Source of the DNA: Rhodospirillaceae bacterium | GTDB taxonomy: Bacteria > Pseudomonadota > Alphaproteobacteria > UBA11136 | NCBI GenBank assembly: GCA_018663165.1 | Contig: JABJES010000025.1 | Location: forward strand, 1-7,131 | Direction of reading: 5' to 3' | DNA: 7,131 bases | In this document: one piece after another, positions 6,386 through 7,131 of the stretch | Layout of the letters: each line of letters begins with the position of its first letter | Numbering within the stretch: position 1 is the stretch's first letter | Made by a program: the position numbers and the translations under genes | Notes under the pieces: model-generated | Told to the model about the DNA's origin: nothing | What the model saw: the letters and a program-made list of their open reading frames with translations, nothing else | The model's database searches: none

Positions 6386-6751
6386 ATGCTTGATTCTCAA
6401 CAACGCCGCTCCGTCCGCCCGTTTCTGGGTGCCGTCCTGACCTTTGGGCTGCCTCTGGTGCTGACTTTGGCGCTCGCCGCCTGTTCCGACAGCAACGAGA
6501 TTTCGGAAAAGGAGTACGGACATAGTTGGCCGTTCACGGTGGCCAGCGGCAAGCTCGAATGTATTGATCCGGGCACGCTGATTTTCCACAGCGGGGGCAA
6601 GGCCTACGGCCTTTATAATGTCATGGCCGATGGGGGTGGCAATTACCTGCCCATAAACGATATCCGCCGCGACAGTCTGGCTGTGCCGTTTATGAAGATG
6701 GATTTAGGCCCGATCATCCGCGAAGGCATGGCACTCTGCAAGGAACCGTGA
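6386..6751 (+). CDS. DUF2511 (YebY-like) lipoprotein
   Basis: This 121-residue protein begins with a basic N-terminus and a hydrophobic stretch (about 13-32) ending in a lipobox LAAC, so C33 should be lipidated. Ser at +2 predicts outer-membrane sorting by the enterobacterial rule, which may not hold here. The mature part, about 88 residues, has the DUF2511 pattern as I know it from E. coli YebY: WPFTV (49-53), a cysteine at 59 in LECIDPG, a Tyr-rich middle, NDI (91-93), and LGPIIREGMALC ending at C118. C59 and C118 align with the two YebY cysteines and may form a disulfide. YebY belongs to a copper-linked operon, but no copper genes are visible here. AGGGGGAG at 6371-6378 supports the start. 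It is divergent from parE, and its stop lies 11 bases from that of the ABC-F gene. Confidence 0.85.
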   Translation: MLDSQQRRSVRPFLGAVLTFGLPLVLTLALAACSDSNEISEKEYGHSWPFTVASGKLECIDPGTLIFHSGGKAYGLYNVMADGGGNYLPINDIRRDSLAVPFMKMDLGPIIREGMALCKEP

Positions 6752-6762
6752 GTCTCCTTACC

Positions 6763-7131
6763 TCAAGCCTCGACAGTTTCAGCCGCCTCAATCCGTTCCA
6801 CTTCGTTGTGGAGGGTTTCCCAGTCGGCTTCCGCAATCTCGATGGCTTTTTCCACCTCGCCTAATTCCTTTTGCAGATCGACCGACTGGCCGTTTGTCGC
6901 ATCGTACAGGGTTGGGTCGGCGAGGGTTCCTGAAAGGCTCTTCTTTTGCGCCTCCAGTTCGTGGAGATGCTTTTCGGCCTTGTGCAGTTTATTCTTTAAC
7001 GGGGCGAGGGTTTTGCGCTTTTCCGCCTTGATGCGGCGCAATTCTTTTTTGTCCAGCTTGACGCGGGTCTCACCACCGGTGCTTTCCTTGCGGCTATTGC
7101 CGCGCCGCTTGTCGATAAGTTCCTTGCGGTA
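6763..7131 (-). CDS. ABC-F family ATPase, C-terminal part (YheS-like)
   Basis: The frame is open to the right edge, so the gene's start and both ATPase cassettes lie outside. The 122 residues present are the end of the protein. After a basic linker rich in Lys/Arg/Gly/Ser, a charged coiled-coil region begins at about residue 30 (LRRIKAEKRKTLAPL). It includes LADPTLYD in the middle and ends with EADWETLHNEVERIEA. This AEKR...PL, LYD and W/E pattern matches the C-terminal extension of E. coli YheS more than that of Uup, and EttA lacks such an extension. ABC-F proteins bind the ribosomal E site and adjust translation. An ATG is not visible here: the TTG at 7041 is internal, because coding continues upstream of it in frame. 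It converges with the lipoprotein gene. Confidence 0.85.
   Translation of the reverse strand, partial: YRKELIDKRRGNSRKESTGGETRVKLDKKELRRIKAEKRKTLAPLKNKLHKAEKHLHELEAQKKSLSGTLADPTLYDATNGQSVDLQKELGEVEKAIEIAEADWETLHNEVERIEAAETVEA

Noticed and set aside
6696..6707. 12-base match AGATGGATTTAG shared with 1641-1652
   Set aside because: A few exact 12-base matches are expected by chance in a window this size, and this copy is ordinary coding sequence for the lipoprotein.

Overview
The window looks like an ordinary chromosomal stretch from an alphaproteobacterium, possibly of the Rhodospirillales type. That placement is inferred from moderately GC-rich coding sequence and from the protein styles: a ParE opening MSDDLF, an RhlE-type helicase with a long disordered tail, and a YheS-like ABC-F protein. 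No database search was possible. I see no phage, insertion sequence, CRISPR array, tRNA or rRNA.

Layout: (1) 10-1515, minus strand, a DEAD-box RNA helicase of the RhlE type. (2) 1516-1775, a divergent intergenic region with a candidate helicase promoter, a hairpin in the helicase leader and a possible 23-codon leader ORF whose stop overlaps the helicase start. (3) 1776-2318, plus strand, a small isochorismatase-like cysteine hydrolase. (4) 2423-4147, plus strand, a cytoplasmic PAS-GGDEF-EAL protein of cyclic-di-GMP metabolism. (5) 4144-6252, minus strand, topoisomerase IV subunit B (ParE), convergent with the previous gene and sharing stop-codon bases with it. (6) 6253-6385, a divergent promoter region. 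(7) 6386-6751, plus strand, a small DUF2511/YebY-like lipoprotein. (8) 6763 to the right edge, minus strand, the C-terminal end of an ABC-F ATPase.

The genes do not form one pathway. Strands alternate, and only genes 3 and 4 could be co-transcribed, with 104 bases between them. The functions are RNA remodelling, a small-molecule hydrolase, second-messenger turnover, chromosome decatenation, an envelope lipoprotein and a ribosome-associated ATPase.

I found no convincing new multi-gene system. The observations most worth checking are the helicase leader (hairpin plus coupled leader ORF), the possibly leaderless parE transcript, the SGDEF/no-I-site but EAL-intact architecture of the signalling protein, and the DUF2511 lipoprotein with two conserved-looking cysteines outside its familiar gene context.
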